From a virus, in the IMG/VR virus record IMGVR_UViG_3300025849_000091, positions 1 through 38,299 of that record: a stretch of 38,299 nucleotides of DNA. One strand, written 5' to 3'. A program made the position numbers and the translations under genes. This document shows, in pieces, positions 8,367 to 17,194 of the stretch (position 1 is the stretch's first letter; each line of letters opens with the position of its first letter). The notes under the pieces are model-generated. The model had not been told where the DNA came from and made no database searches. It was given only the letters and a program-made list of their open reading frames with translations.

Positions 8367-11300
8367 TTACTTTGCCATTTTAAACCTGTTAGTCTCTGGA
8401 TCAAAATCTGCATGTTTTAGGTTTGCTGCATAAACTGCATTAGGCCTTGGTATGTTTGTACCATCTGGACCTTTACCTTTTGCAAACTTGAAACCAGGAT
8501 TTGGTTGAGGTTTCATTAATGATGCATTTGTTACACCATCAGTTATATGTACACCACCATCTTTCTTTGATGTAGATACATTTATATTACCATAAGACTG
8601 TTCTTCTAAATCTCCGTTATGAATTTCTGCAACTAAAAGGCATGCTTTACAATGTCCAGTTAATGCATCTTTCATATATGGTGGAAACGGGCCTCTGCCT
8701 TTTTTCTCCCATTCTTTTAGAGTATCATCTGCCCACTGTTCTGGTGATCTGTCACCGTACTTAAGTGGTAATTTATCTTTATCTATAATTCCATTTTCTA
8801 CTGCCCAATCTTCTTGTTTATCTAATTCTTCATTACCTTTTTTAATTGTATCAGTTGTAGTAGGCTCAGATAAAGTACCCATGAAATTATTATGATTATC
8901 TGCTAAAGAATCTAATCTATTTCCAGTTTCCTTATTATAAAATTCTGATTCACCTATTTTATTTTTTAACGCAGATGCAGCACCACCATCTTTCTTTACA
9001 GATATACCACCCATAGTTTCAAGATTAACTGCTAACCCTAATCCTTGCATTGCAACTTTACTTGCATAGTCAGGATCATCAGGATCTAAGTCAACAGCAC
9101 CACCTAAACATATAACATCAGCCACAGGGAAATTTTCACCAGCAGGAAGTTCAGTTCGGTAACCTCTTTTGTTCATTGACATATAAGCAAAAGATTCAGC
9201 TAAGTCAGCACTACCTTTTCTTATAGATTCAACATCATCCATTTTTCTTAGTACTTCAATAGTAGCATTATCAAAATCTTCAACAGATTCAATACCACTT
9301 AATTTTTCAATATCTGCTAAAACTTCTTTTTCTTTAGGTGTAGGGTTATCTCCAATTAAGTCTTTCATTTTATCATGAATTACTTTAGGGTATTCCTTTT
9401 GTATTTTTTCTGAACGTTCCTTTTGTGGTAAGTCATTTAAACCTGGAACAGTTTCAATCATCTCTACCTCATTTAGCTTTTCCCACTTTCCTAAATTTTT
9501 ATTGTGTCTATCAATTGCTCTATTTGTTCTATTAACTAATCTTCCTACCTCTTTATCATTTAAATCAGGATTTTGTTGTTTAAATGCTTCGGTTAATCTT
9601 TCTGTTAATTTTTCTTGGTCTGGTTTTTTGAGTCTTTTAATTTTAGTTGACCCCATTGTAATTTCTTCAATTTCACCACTCTCATTTTTAGTAACCTTAA
9701 CTTCTGGTTTATATGTTTTACCGCCAGATATTTTATTAGGATTAATATCTTTTCCAGCAATCTTTGGTTTAATTCCACCGTCAACTGTAGATGCTGAAGT
9801 AATCTCTAATCCTAAGTCAGTTAATTCCTTTACAGCAGCACCATCCTTATCTGAAAGATCCATAACTTTTTCTCTACCACCTTGCCTGAATTCTCCAGGG
9901 GTGTTTGATGCAAAATATATTTTTAATTTACCTTTGGAATCACTAAGTCTTGCATACTTACCTACCATTTCAGCTTCATCCTTTGAAAGCTTTTTCCCAT
10001 TTAATACTTTTTCAAATCCACCTTCAAACTTTTCTCTATCTTCTGCTGGAGAAAATGCAATTCTATCAAAGTCCTTTTTTATCTCTTCTACTCTTTTTGT
10101 TGTAAACTTTTTATTTAAAGAATCAGATAAACCTAATTCAGTTTCTTCAGTAGGTTCTTTATCACCAACTATTTCTTTTGCCTTTTTATATGCTGGTGTA
10201 TCTTTATCATAACCAAGTGCAGATGAAACTTTTACTTGTCTTCCTGTTTCTGGATTTTTAAATTTTTGATCTTCAGCATTAGCTTCTATAACTACTTTAC
10301 CTAAATTAATAAATTCATTGTAATTAAGAACTCTTTCTTCTACAACTAATTCTTCTAGATCTTTATGATTAACTTCTTCATCTACTTTATTATTTAAGTA
10401 TTCTCCGAATGTTGTAAATTCTTTAGAAATTTCTTTATTAATACTATCACTTATTTTAGAAACCATTTTATTAAAATCATCAATTACAGATGCTGTCATT
10501 ACTGCACCTATTCTTTTAGGATTTCTTTTCTTCCTTAAAGATCCTAACATTATTTTATATAAGTTCTTTAATGAGTCTGATTTTTGTAAAATTTCTTTAG
10601 TCCTACTATTTTTAATTAAATCTAAATTTACATCAAACTCAGGACCTTTTGCAAAATCAGCTTTTTGAATATCTAATTTTTTTAAATCAGTACCTCTCTT
10701 AGTTGTATAATCATTAAATAAGTTGTTTACTAATTCAATGTATCTTTCTTGAGGTGTGTTCATTAGCAATTCACCTGCTCTTAAACCTCTTTCTTCTATA
10801 AAAGCTAAAATATCTAATAAAAGAATTTCATTAATATCAGCAGGAGCTCTTCTTAAATCTACAGGCTCCTTATCTTTCATTAACATCTGAGTATAAGGAT
10901 CAATCATTTTAGCTGTAAATGTTTGATTAGTACCTGGTCTGTAAAATTTAAAGATAATAGAATCAATAGGTTTATCTAAATCATTTTGTAAAGTAGTTTT
11001 ATCGATAGTAGGATTTAAACAACCGATTAAATATTTTGCAAAAGAACTTGTACCAAATACTTCCATTTGGTCTTCTCTTGGTGTAGAAAGAAATTCTCTA
11101 ATCTTTCTTTTTTGTTCTTCTTTTAAATATCCGCTGAATATAGGAATAAGTGGAGTAACTTGAAATGCAGAAGCCCAGTCTCTTAATACTCTAGGATCTT
11201 CAATTACTTTAGCAATTTTACCTTTAGAGTTCTTTACTTGGATATGAGTTAATATTAAATTATTATCAGGAAGATTATCATATTTAATAGCTCCTGGTTG

Positions 11301-11594
11301 ATTATGAACAAAGTACTGAAAACAAAATCTCCAATGATCTGGTAAATCTTGTATATGCCCTTCTGTTTGTTTAAGTATGTATTGGATTGCCGGTTCATAA
11401 TACATCATTAGTGTTCGGTCCACTATATTGATAGGCATTTTGCTATTGCCTTTAAAAAATTGTATTTGGTCTCCATGCTTCTCAAAAGCAAAAGACGATC
11501 CGGATAGTTTTTCGGTCACTAGCAAATAATCTTTAAATAGATCATTTACGAATTGTTGCCCTACTTCTTTATATATGTTTGTTAACTCTTTCAT
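8367..11594 (-). CDS. Giant protein with divergent ligase-like nucleotidyltransferase N-domain
   Basis: 1075 aa. The N-terminal ~240 residues read as a degenerate RNA/DNA-ligase-type nucleotidyltransferase. Motif I is EKLSG (K29, with Ser where the family has Asp in KxDG), FFKGNSK follows at 46-52, a motif III-like RFCFQYF lies at 89-95, motif IV-like DSIIFKF at 211-217 (usual Glu/Gly missing), and motif V-like AKMIDP at 228-233. The lysines are kept, the acidic residues are not, so activity is uncertain. A middle region rich in Lys/Glu includes LNYNEFINLGKVVIEANAE. The C-terminal ~250 residues contain ENFPVADVICLGGAVDLDPDD and a GHCKAC pair that I could not assign. Expressed after a terminator-like hairpin and a TATATAA box. 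It may be a packaged or ejected phage protein, by inference from neighbours. Confidence 0.8.
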   Translation of the reverse strand: MKELTNIYKEVGQQFVNDLFKDYLLVTEKLSGSSFAFEKHGDQIQFFKGNSKMPINIVDRTLMMYYEPAIQYILKQTEGHIQDLPDHWRFCFQYFVHNQPGAIKYDNLPDNNLILTHIQVKNSKGKIAKVIEDPRVLRDWASAFQVTPLIPIFSGYLKEEQKRKIREFLSTPREDQMEVFGTSSFAKYLIGCLNPTIDKTTLQNDLDKPIDSIIFKFYRPGTNQTFTAKMIDPYTQMLMKDKEPVDLRRAPADINEILLLDILAFIEERGLRAGELLMNTPQERYIELVNNLFNDYTTKRGTDLKKLDIQKADFAKGPEFDVNLDLIKNSRTKEILQKSDSLKNLYKIMLGSLRKKRNPKRIGAVMTASVIDDFNKMVSKISDSINKEISKEFTTFGEYLNNKVDEEVNHKDLEELVVEERVLNYNEFINLGKVVIEANAEDQKFKNPETGRQVKVSSALGYDKDTPAYKKAKEIVGDKEPTEETELGLSDSLNKKFTTKRVEEIKKDFDRIAFSPAEDREKFEGGFEKVLNGKKLSKDEAEMVGKYARLSDSKGKLKIYFASNTPGEFRQGGREKVMDLSDKDGAAVKELTDLGLEITSASTVDGGIKPKIAGKDINPNKISGGKTYKPEVKVTKNESGEIEEITMGSTKIKRLKKPDQEKLTERLTEAFKQQNPDLNDKEVGRLVNRTNRAIDRHNKNLGKWEKLNEVEMIETVPGLNDLPQKERSEKIQKEYPKVIHDKMKDLIGDNPTPKEKEVLADIEKLSGIESVEDFDNATIEVLRKMDDVESIRKGSADLAESFAYMSMNKRGYRTELPAGENFPVADVICLGGAVDLDPDDPDYASKVAMQGLGLAVNLETMGGISVKKDGGAASALKNKIGESEFYNKETGNRLDSLADNHNNFMGTLSEPTTTDTIKKGNEELDKQEDWAVENGIIDKDKLPLKYGDRSPEQWADDTLKEWEKKGRGPFPPYMKDALTGHCKACLLVAEIHNGDLEEQSYGNINVSTSKKDGGVHITDGVTNASLMKPQPNPGFKFAKGKGPDGTNIPRPNAVYAANLKHADFDPETNRFKMAK

Positions 11595-11616
11595 TATTAG
11601 TTTTTAGTTATACCTT

Positions 11617-11623
11617 TTATATA
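11617..11623 (-). promoter_or_regulatory. TATATAA box upstream of the 1075-aa gene
   Basis: Minus strand reads CTAATATATAAAAGG, 22 nt before the ATG at 11594 and just after the terminator hairpin. It is one of six similarly placed copies and is compared with the T4 late promoter TATAAATA; the promoter role is inferred. Confidence 0.45.
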
Positions 11624-11647
11624 TTAGATTTAAAGAATGTTTAAAAC

Positions 11648-11673
11648 AAAAAAGATGAGTCTTTTAACTCACC
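11648..11673 (-). terminator. Candidate Rho-independent terminator
   Basis: On the minus strand a 7-bp stem (GGTGAGT / ACTCATC, one G-T pair) with a 6-nt loop TAAAAG is followed directly by six T residues. It lies between the 106-aa gene and the 1075-aa gene and is the clearest terminator in the window. The downstream gene has its own TATATAA box, which fits a transcription-unit boundary here. Confidence 0.7.
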
Positions 11674-11716
11674 TTTAATACACTTATATTATTTTCCTAT
11701 TATTATTACATATTAA

Positions 11717-12037
11717 TTATGATACGTCCATATAATCACCGTGGTCACATACTATACCTTTTTTGGATACTTGTTTACAGATGTTATCTAATTCACCGGT
11801 ATCATAATACATCGGGAAGCTATCTTTAATACCTAATGACTTTAAAAGTTTTTCAGTATCTGCATAACCAATCTTAGATCTTTTATTTACATTAGCAGTT
11901 TTAGCTACATCATATAAAGATGTTCCATAAAATCTACCTCTATCAGTATAAACAAAATTGATTCCTTTTATGTTAAAAGATTTACCACTACGATCTTTGT
12001 ATCTGGTGGCTTCATTAAGTGGTTTTACATATTTCAT
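11717..12037 (-). CDS. Hypothetical 106-aa protein
   Basis: 106 aa, not recognised. It starts MKYVKPLNEATRYKDRSGK, which fits a short version of the capsid-targeting-like N-terminus (MK, then LNE as a possible [LI]-x-E cleavage site). The rest is a mixed alpha/beta sequence with GTSLYDVAKTA and two cysteines near the C-terminus, in ICKQ and IVCDHGD. It lies in the block of candidate head-packaged proteins. It is preceded by a TATATAA box and followed by a strong hairpin terminator, so it may be a single-gene unit. No function is proposed. Confidence 0.65.
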   Translation of the reverse strand: MKYVKPLNEATRYKDRSGKSFNIKGINFVYTDRGRFYGTSLYDVAKTANVNKRSKIGYADTEKLLKSLGIKDSFPMYYDTGELDNICKQVSKKGIVCDHGDYMDVS

Positions 12038-12051
12038 ATCTATTTGTTTTA

Positions 12052-12058
12052 TTATATA
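12052..12058 (-). promoter_or_regulatory. TATATAA box upstream of the 106-aa gene
   Basis: Minus strand reads TTTATATAATAAAACAAATAG, 14 nt before the ATG at 12037. Placement and flanking A/C-rich sequence match the copies near 19557 and 20992. The role is inferred. Confidence 0.4.
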
Positions 12059-12112
12059 AATATAATCAATTTATTTGGGATAAAAAAATTATTTCACTAA
12101 AGTTATTAACAA

Positions 12113-13384
12113 TTATCTACCAAATTTAATTATACCCATTAATTGATTAATTGCAGCAAAGGTGCCAGTCAGCTTATAGATCTTACCTTTATATTTAAAT
12201 ACAATACCTTCAGTTGGAAATATTGATTCTATACCGCCAATACGACTTAGCCTTGCAAGTTCAGCTTCAACCTTTTTAATTTGTTCTACCCCACCTGTCT
12301 TTTTAATCTTACTTGCTTGAGTTTCAATTTCTTTTCTTAGTCTTTGTGCTTCACCAGATGGATTAGCAGCTAAGAAGTTAGAAGCATTCTTCATAATGAT
12401 AGAACCGAGCTCTAAAAATAAATCTTCAAAAGGTCTAATGTTTTCTTTATACTTTTTGGCAACATCCTCTTTATCAAACTTTTTAACTAATGCAGCTTCT
12501 TTAGGCCCAACTTGTTTTGCTAAAGATCTCATGTTTAAACTCTTCTTGTCGCCGTATGCCCATCTTTTAAGTAAACCTTCTTTAACATCTTGAGATAATG
12601 TTGGAAATTCTTTATCTATTAATTCTCTCCACCACATTTCATGGTATCTTGAAACTTCATCACCGTCGTTTAAGCCATATCTTTTTTCTAGAGCATTAAC
12701 TTGGTTAATAAACTTTTTCTTATTTGCAGTAAAATCTAAATCTCTTTGTAATTGAATTACTTTAGGAGGTATAATTTTAAATGTTTTACCAATATCAGAT
12801 TTTACCTTTTGAAGTATACTTGTTATTTCTTTGGCAGGTTTATTGTTTGTACCTATGATATTACCTTTACCATCCGTTTCTTTTATTCCATGAAATTGTA
12901 TAACATCAGTATCATAATGAATAACATTTGGATTTAATGAATAGATTAATTCCATATTCATAAAATCTTTTCCATTCTTAAAATACTTTTCTTGATCTGC
13001 TGGTGAAAGCTTTCTTAATAGCTTATCTAAATCCCTAGCAGCAAAGATATAAGTATCTTCTACTAATTTTGATGCATGGCCTGTAAACATACCAACAATT
13101 CCGTTAAGATCTATTGGGTTTGCCATTTGTCCTTTATTTCTAGCAAATTTTACTTTACCATCCTGCATAGTTACAAATAGGTTTTGCCCATCAGTCTTTT
13201 CAGTAGGATCTTCTTCAAAGTTTAATTGACCTCTAAGCCCAGCATCAACCATTGCTTTGAAATCTCCAAAGGTTAAATCTTTATCATCAAATGGATGCTG
13301 CATATGACCAGCTGCACCACCTTCAAACAAAAATGGCTGACTTTTGTCAGTCAGCCACTCTTCAAACAGTTTTATGTGTTTCAT
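12113..13384 (-). CDS. RNA/DNA-ligase-superfamily nucleotidyltransferase
   Basis: 423 aa. Covalent nucleotidyltransferase motifs appear in order: EKTDG with K63 as the candidate nucleotidylated lysine (KxDG, 63-66), ARNKGQ at 81-86 resembling the motif after motif I in RNA ligases, MNMELI at 142-147 (motif III-like), EGIVFKY starting at E392 (motif IV) and YKL at 403-405 (motif V). The 245-residue spacing between motifs III and IV is long and implies an insertion. The sequence also resembles a phage family I remember as DUF6267, which is uncertain. The N-terminus MKHIKLFEEWLTD is a capsid-targeting-like motif, followed by a GGAAGHMQHPFDD segment. It lies directly downstream of the acidic repeat gene (14-bp gap). 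Likely joins or caps nucleic acid ends; the substrate is unknown. Confidence 0.75.
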   Translation of the reverse strand: MKHIKLFEEWLTDKSQPFLFEGGAAGHMQHPFDDKDLTFGDFKAMVDAGLRGQLNFEEDPTEKTDGQNLFVTMQDGKVKFARNKGQMANPIDLNGIVGMFTGHASKLVEDTYIFAARDLDKLLRKLSPADQEKYFKNGKDFMNMELIYSLNPNVIHYDTDVIQFHGIKETDGKGNIIGTNNKPAKEITSILQKVKSDIGKTFKIIPPKVIQLQRDLDFTANKKKFINQVNALEKRYGLNDGDEVSRYHEMWWRELIDKEFPTLSQDVKEGLLKRWAYGDKKSLNMRSLAKQVGPKEAALVKKFDKEDVAKKYKENIRPFEDLFLELGSIIMKNASNFLAANPSGEAQRLRKEIETQASKIKKTGGVEQIKKVEAELARLSRIGGIESIFPTEGIVFKYKGKIYKLTGTFAAINQLMGIIKFGR

Positions 13385-13398
13385 TTAGTTTAGTTTTA

Positions 13399-15183
13399 TT
13401 ATGATCCCATAGTAGATTGTAAAGCTCCAACCATTGCTCCATAGTCTTCACCATACTTATCAATTAAACCATCAGCAGTTTCAGTTGCTTTAGTTTCATC
13501 AAAGTCATCTCCGAATGCATCTTTTAACATTTTCATTGCATATTCTTTGAATTGGTCAGCAGATTTAATTTCAGCTTCATTTACTTTACCTAATTTATTA
13601 TTGGCAAGCTTTCTGAATTTTTCAGCAATTGAATCATCAGGTAATACTTCTTCTTCTTCCTTTACAATTTCAGTACCATCAGCTTTATCATCTGCTTCAC
13701 CTTTAACTACATCAGTAATTTTTTGATCAGGAGTAATTAGTTCTTTACCTTTACCTTCAATAGATTTAGGCTTACCCATATCCATCATATCTCCAGCAAT
13801 ACCTGCAGCAGTTTCTGGTCCATCACCTTTAATTACAGGAATAGCTATTCCATCATCCCCAGCTTCTTCATCTTTAATTTCATCACCTTCAACTTTAGTA
13901 ATTACTTCACCTACAGCTTCTTCAACAGATTCATCCTTTTCGTCTTCATCTTCGAAATCTTCACCGTCGTGAGTTTTAGATTTATCACCTTTATTTCCAC
14001 CTAGTACAACATCATCGTACTTTTCATTTGCAGATTCATCTTTTTCATCATCATCTTCAAAATCTTCGCCATCATGTGTTTTAGATTTATCACCTTTATT
14101 TCCACCTAGTACAACATCATCGTACTTTTCATTTGCAGATTCGTCTTTCTTATCATCTTCATCCTCATCTTCAAAATCTTCGCCATCATGTGTTTTAGAT
14201 TTATCGCCTTTATCTCCACCGAATACAACTCTATCATATGCTTCATTAACAAATGTTGAAAAAGACATTATTTTAGATTCGTTCTTTTCAGCATCTTCCT
14301 CTTCTTCTTTATCGTATTCAACATCTTTCTTTAAAGCATCGATTTGTTTATCATCAGATTTAACAGCTCCTTTATAATGGTCTGCTTTTTCTTTATCATC
14401 TTCAGAATCAACTTTCTTATCGCCTTTATCTTCTAATTCATCACCTTTCTTTTCATCATCTTTACCTTCTTCTTCATCATCTTCATTGACTTTTGCTTCA
14501 GCAAGAGGATCAGCAGACGCTGCTACAGGAACAGCATAATCTTCTGGCTCTTCATCATCATCATGATAAGAAATGTTTTTATTAATAGTTTCTTCTTTTT
14601 CTTTAATGAAATCTTCGAAAGCCATAATTCTTCTAGTAGCTTTTGGAGTTTCTTCTTCTTCTGAAGCTACATCAACACCGTCCTCATCTTCAACCTCATC
14701 GGCTTCAGCTGGAACTTCTGCTGTAATTTCTTGTTCATCAGAAACTTCTTCACCTTCTTTATCTTCTAAAGATTTAGTATCACCAATTGCATTAACCTCA
14801 TCTTCTATTTCTTTAGCTTTTCCAGATAATTCTTTTACTTCATCTTCAGCAACCTCAGAATCAGAATCAACAACTTCAGCGTCGCCTTCTTTATCTTCAG
14901 TACCTTCTAGTGATTTTGCTTTACCTTTGGCATTCATTTCATCTTCAATATCTTCGGCTCTATCTTCTTCGATTTCATCCTCAGATATATCGTTACTTTT
15001 TGCAATTGTCTTAGACATTGCTTCGAGTTTTGAAAGAAGATCTTTCTCCTTTTTTAACTCTTCTATACTGTCAAAACCAATCTTTTTGATCAATTCATCA
15101 ACAGCTTCTTTTGTTACTTTTGCTGACTCAGTGATCGGTTGATCTTTTGCAGTCATTGCAGAAAACTTTTTGATTGACTTCAT
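13399..15183 (-). CDS. Acidic repeat protein, candidate prohead core/internal protein
   Basis: 594 aa, extremely rich in Asp, Glu and Lys. The N-terminus MKSIKKFSAMTAKDQPITESA resembles a capsid-targeting sequence ending in I-T-E. Two internal copies follow, IMAFEDFIKEKEE and IMSFSTFVNEAYD. The second opens three tandem repeats of about 35-38 residues of the type NEKYDDVVLGGNKGDKSKT then HDGEDFEDEDEKDES. The C-terminal ~60 residues (SADQFKEYAMKMLKDAFGDDF onward) look like a compact helical domain. Acidic, processed proteins of this kind form the scaffold core or internal proteins of T4-type heads. That role is inferred; alternatives include a disordered host-interaction protein. It has its own TATATAA box upstream. 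Confidence 0.7.
   Translation of the reverse strand: MKSIKKFSAMTAKDQPITESAKVTKEAVDELIKKIGFDSIEELKKEKDLLSKLEAMSKTIAKSNDISEDEIEEDRAEDIEDEMNAKGKAKSLEGTEDKEGDAEVVDSDSEVAEDEVKELSGKAKEIEDEVNAIGDTKSLEDKEGEEVSDEQEITAEVPAEADEVEDEDGVDVASEEEETPKATRRIMAFEDFIKEKEETINKNISYHDDDEEPEDYAVPVAASADPLAEAKVNEDDEEEGKDDEKKGDELEDKGDKKVDSEDDKEKADHYKGAVKSDDKQIDALKKDVEYDKEEEEDAEKNESKIMSFSTFVNEAYDRVVFGGDKGDKSKTHDGEDFEDEDEDDKKDESANEKYDDVVLGGNKGDKSKTHDGEDFEDDDEKDESANEKYDDVVLGGNKGDKSKTHDGEDFEDEDEKDESVEEAVGEVITKVEGDEIKDEEAGDDGIAIPVIKGDGPETAAGIAGDMMDMGKPKSIEGKGKELITPDQKITDVVKGEADDKADGTEIVKEEEEVLPDDSIAEKFRKLANNKLGKVNEAEIKSADQFKEYAMKMLKDAFGDDFDETKATETADGLIDKYGEDYGAMVGALQSTMGS
13952..14243 (-). repeat. Three tandem coding repeats in the acidic protein
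   Basis: Repeat units of about 105 and 114 bp, seen from the spacing of the shared GTTTTAGATTTATC block at 13973, 14078 and 14192 on the plus strand. Copies one and two are nearly identical; the third (N-terminal in the protein) is more diverged and begins directly at the end of an internal targeting-like motif. Confidence 0.85.
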
Positions 15184-15203
15184 TTTAGTTATTTTTATTT
15201 TTT

Positions 15204-15210
15204 TTATATA
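15204..15210 (-). promoter_or_regulatory. TATATAA box upstream of the acidic core-like gene
   Basis: Minus strand reads GGATATATAAAAAAAATAAAA, 20 nt before the ATG at 15183 and just downstream of the uvsW stop. It is a member of the recurrent box set; promoter role inferred. Confidence 0.45.
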
Positions 15211-15218
15211 TCCATGTC

Positions 15219-15246
15219 TTAGTGAAAAGATATTCTATATTAGAAT
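15219..15246 (-). terminator. Weak hairpin at the end of uvsW
   Basis: Minus strand has ATTCT-AATAT-AGAAT followed by ATCTTTTC; the stem overlaps the uvsW stop codon. The 5-bp A/T-rich stem and short T run make it a weak terminator at best, but it coincides with the switch to a new promoter-like box. Confidence 0.25.
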
Positions 15247-16745
15247 CTTATGTTCTGAACTTCGAATGGAAACTTTTCTTCTTTATATATTGTTCGCCTA
15301 GCAATACCGTGGCGGTAGATATAATTAACCCAATCATGGTCTTCGGCTTTATATCTAAAATCATCTATAAAATCATAGATTTTTACAACATCTTTCGATG
15401 CATGCTTTCTTAATCCTCTACCAATACTTTGTCTGATAATTACTTCAGATTTAAAACTTTCGGTAAAAAAGATATTATGTATATTTTTAATTGAAATACC
15501 AGTTGAAAAGGTACCATAAGATGCTACAATAATAACATCATCATTTTTTTCCATTCTGCTTTTAAACTCTTCTCTTATATCTACGTTAACAGAGCCGTCT
15601 ACATAGTAAACCTTCTTGTCTGTTATATGCCTTAATTTATTATATAGTTTTTCACCGTATGCAATCTTATGAAATAGTACTAATGAATTAGATGTAGATT
15701 TTTTAATTACTTGACAAACAAAATCTAATCTCTTTTCGCTTTGATTTATAAAATTTTGTTCTAATCCAAATAATCTTTGTCTATCTTGTGGATTTTTAGA
15801 TAAGAATGAAAATGATTCCTTTTGTTCATCTGTTGCATAATCCATATGAAGTTGCATAACTTTACAACTGGCAATAAAACCTTCTTGTTGTAATTGATTT
15901 GCTTTAACTTGAGTAACCAATGGGCCCATGGCAGACATTAAACTTAATCTATTAACAGTTCCTTTCTTAGGTATGGTTCCACTTAAACCAAATCTAAAAT
16001 CACAATGCCAACACTTATCCATAATCTTTTGAATAGAATTTGCTTTTGCTTTATGAGTTTCATCTACAAATACAGCATCAAATTGGCTAAAGTATTCCTC
16101 GTCCTTTTTAACTAAAGATTGATAAGTACCAATAACTAGATTAGAACTTTTTCTTATTTTTACACCGGCATAAATTTGTTGAGTCTTTAAAGGAACTCCG
16201 CATTTATTATATTCATCAAAGTCACCAGTAGCCTGTAAGACTAGATTTACATTAGGGACAATCATTAATATCTTTTTCTTATTTAGCTTGTCCATAAGAT
16301 AAGCAACTACCATAAAAGATATTAGTGTTTTACCAGCAGATGTTGCTAATTCCGCTAAACACCTTCTATACTTTAATATTTTAAAAGCTGCATCTATTTG
16401 GTATTCTCTAGGTTTAAATTCTGGTTGCTTTTTAAATATTTTAGTAACCCATTTCCTAAACTCGTCTTCTTTGATTTCAGTATCAAATATATTGGTTATA
16501 TTATTTAAGGTAACAGGAAAGTCATAATCTTTACAGATATCTAATATTTCTTTCCATAGACCTGCAGGTATTTTATTTCTTTTTACAAATGATACATTAC
16601 CATCCCATACTCTTTTTTTAACTAAAGGGTGAAAGCGCCAACCTTCAATCTTTTTAGTTAAACTACTTTTTAGTTGTTCATACTCTAATTCAGTACAAGC
16701 ATCAATAACTAAAAACTTTTTATTTTCCGAGAGGGATAATTCCAT
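15240..16745 (-). CDS. uvsW: UvsW-type superfamily 2 helicase
   Basis: 501 aa, against about 503 for T4 UvsW. The N-terminal ~100 residues form the accessory DNA-binding domain (EGWRFHPLVKKRVWDGNVSF). Helicase motifs follow: KPREYQIDAA (Q-like region, 111-120), Walker A TSAGKT at 135-140, DETH at 228-231, SGT at 255-257 and motif VI QSIGRGLRK at 439-447. UvsW unwinds R-loops and branched recombination intermediates and drives the switch from origin-dependent to recombination-dependent replication. Its ATG overlaps the uvsY stop as TAATG, so the pair is co-translated, and the T4 neighbourhood of uvsY with uvsW is kept. All catalytic motifs look intact. Confidence 0.95.
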   Translation of the reverse strand: MELSLSENKKFLVIDACTELEYEQLKSSLTKKIEGWRFHPLVKKRVWDGNVSFVKRNKIPAGLWKEILDICKDYDFPVTLNNITNIFDTEIKEDEFRKWVTKIFKKQPEFKPREYQIDAAFKILKYRRCLAELATSAGKTLISFMVVAYLMDKLNKKKILMIVPNVNLVLQATGDFDEYNKCGVPLKTQQIYAGVKIRKSSNLVIGTYQSLVKKDEEYFSQFDAVFVDETHKAKANSIQKIMDKCWHCDFRFGLSGTIPKKGTVNRLSLMSAMGPLVTQVKANQLQQEGFIASCKVMQLHMDYATDEQKESFSFLSKNPQDRQRLFGLEQNFINQSEKRLDFVCQVIKKSTSNSLVLFHKIAYGEKLYNKLRHITDKKVYYVDGSVNVDIREEFKSRMEKNDDVIIVASYGTFSTGISIKNIHNIFFTESFKSEVIIRQSIGRGLRKHASKDVVKIYDFIDDFRYKAEDHDWVNYIYRHGIARRTIYKEEKFPFEVQNIRF

Positions 16746-17194
16746 TAGTATTCTTTATCGTCTAAACTTATTCTATTACGAATAGCAAATGCTAAGTTAT
16801 CACAAGTCTTTATGCATTCCTGGTAATAGTCCATATGAGATTGTAGCATTTCCATTTGTGTTCTTAAATGAGATAAGTCAGCTTTAATAAAAGCAACCTT
16901 TTCACCACTTGTTAATTTAACATCATAATCAATTGAATATTCTCTATACTTGATTTTATAGTATCTGTCATATGCACCTTGTCTTTTTTGTTTTGTAGTT
17001 TTAAAATCAGTAATTTTATCCAATAGGATTTGTCTATAAGATAACATATTTACTTGGCACTCGGATAAATTGCGAACTTCTTTTAGTAAACCAACCAAGT
17101 GGCTTATCTTTTCTTTCCAATCATCTCTATCTTTAGCTAATCTTTTTGCTAATTCTTCATTAGCCTCACCTGTAGCCATGTCATTATACTCCAT
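16745..17194 (-). CDS. uvsY: UvsY-like recombination mediator
   Basis: 149 aa, close to T4 UvsY (137 aa). The central and C-terminal region aligns by eye with UvsY: a basic YDRYYKIKYREYSIDYD stretch, then a charged strand/turn and helices (DLSHLRTQMEMLQSHMDYY, then IKTCDNLAFAIRNRI matching the SRGFAIKHI end of T4). UvsY loads the recombinase UvsX onto gp32-coated DNA. The identification rests on this pattern plus position immediately before uvsW. Two starts are possible, ATG at 17194 or M6 (MATGEANEELAKRL). The first is directly adjacent to the upstream stop (TAAATG) and is preferred. UvsX itself is not in the window. Confidence 0.85.
   Translation of the reverse strand: MEYNDMATGEANEELAKRLAKDRDDWKEKISHLVGLLKEVRNLSECQVNMLSYRQILLDKITDFKTTKQKRQGAYDRYYKIKYREYSIDYDVKLTSGEKVAFIKADLSHLRTQMEMLQSHMDYYQECIKTCDNLAFAIRNRISLDDKEY

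Noticed and set aside
9502-10212. Plus-strand 236-aa open frame opposite the 1075-aa gene
   Set aside because: Ser/Leu/Phe-rich composition typical of antisense to a Lys/Glu-rich gene; no recognised domain.
14573-15142. Plus-strand 189-aa Ser-rich open frame
   Set aside because: Antisense of the acidic Asp/Glu-rich protein; Ser-rich composition follows from that.
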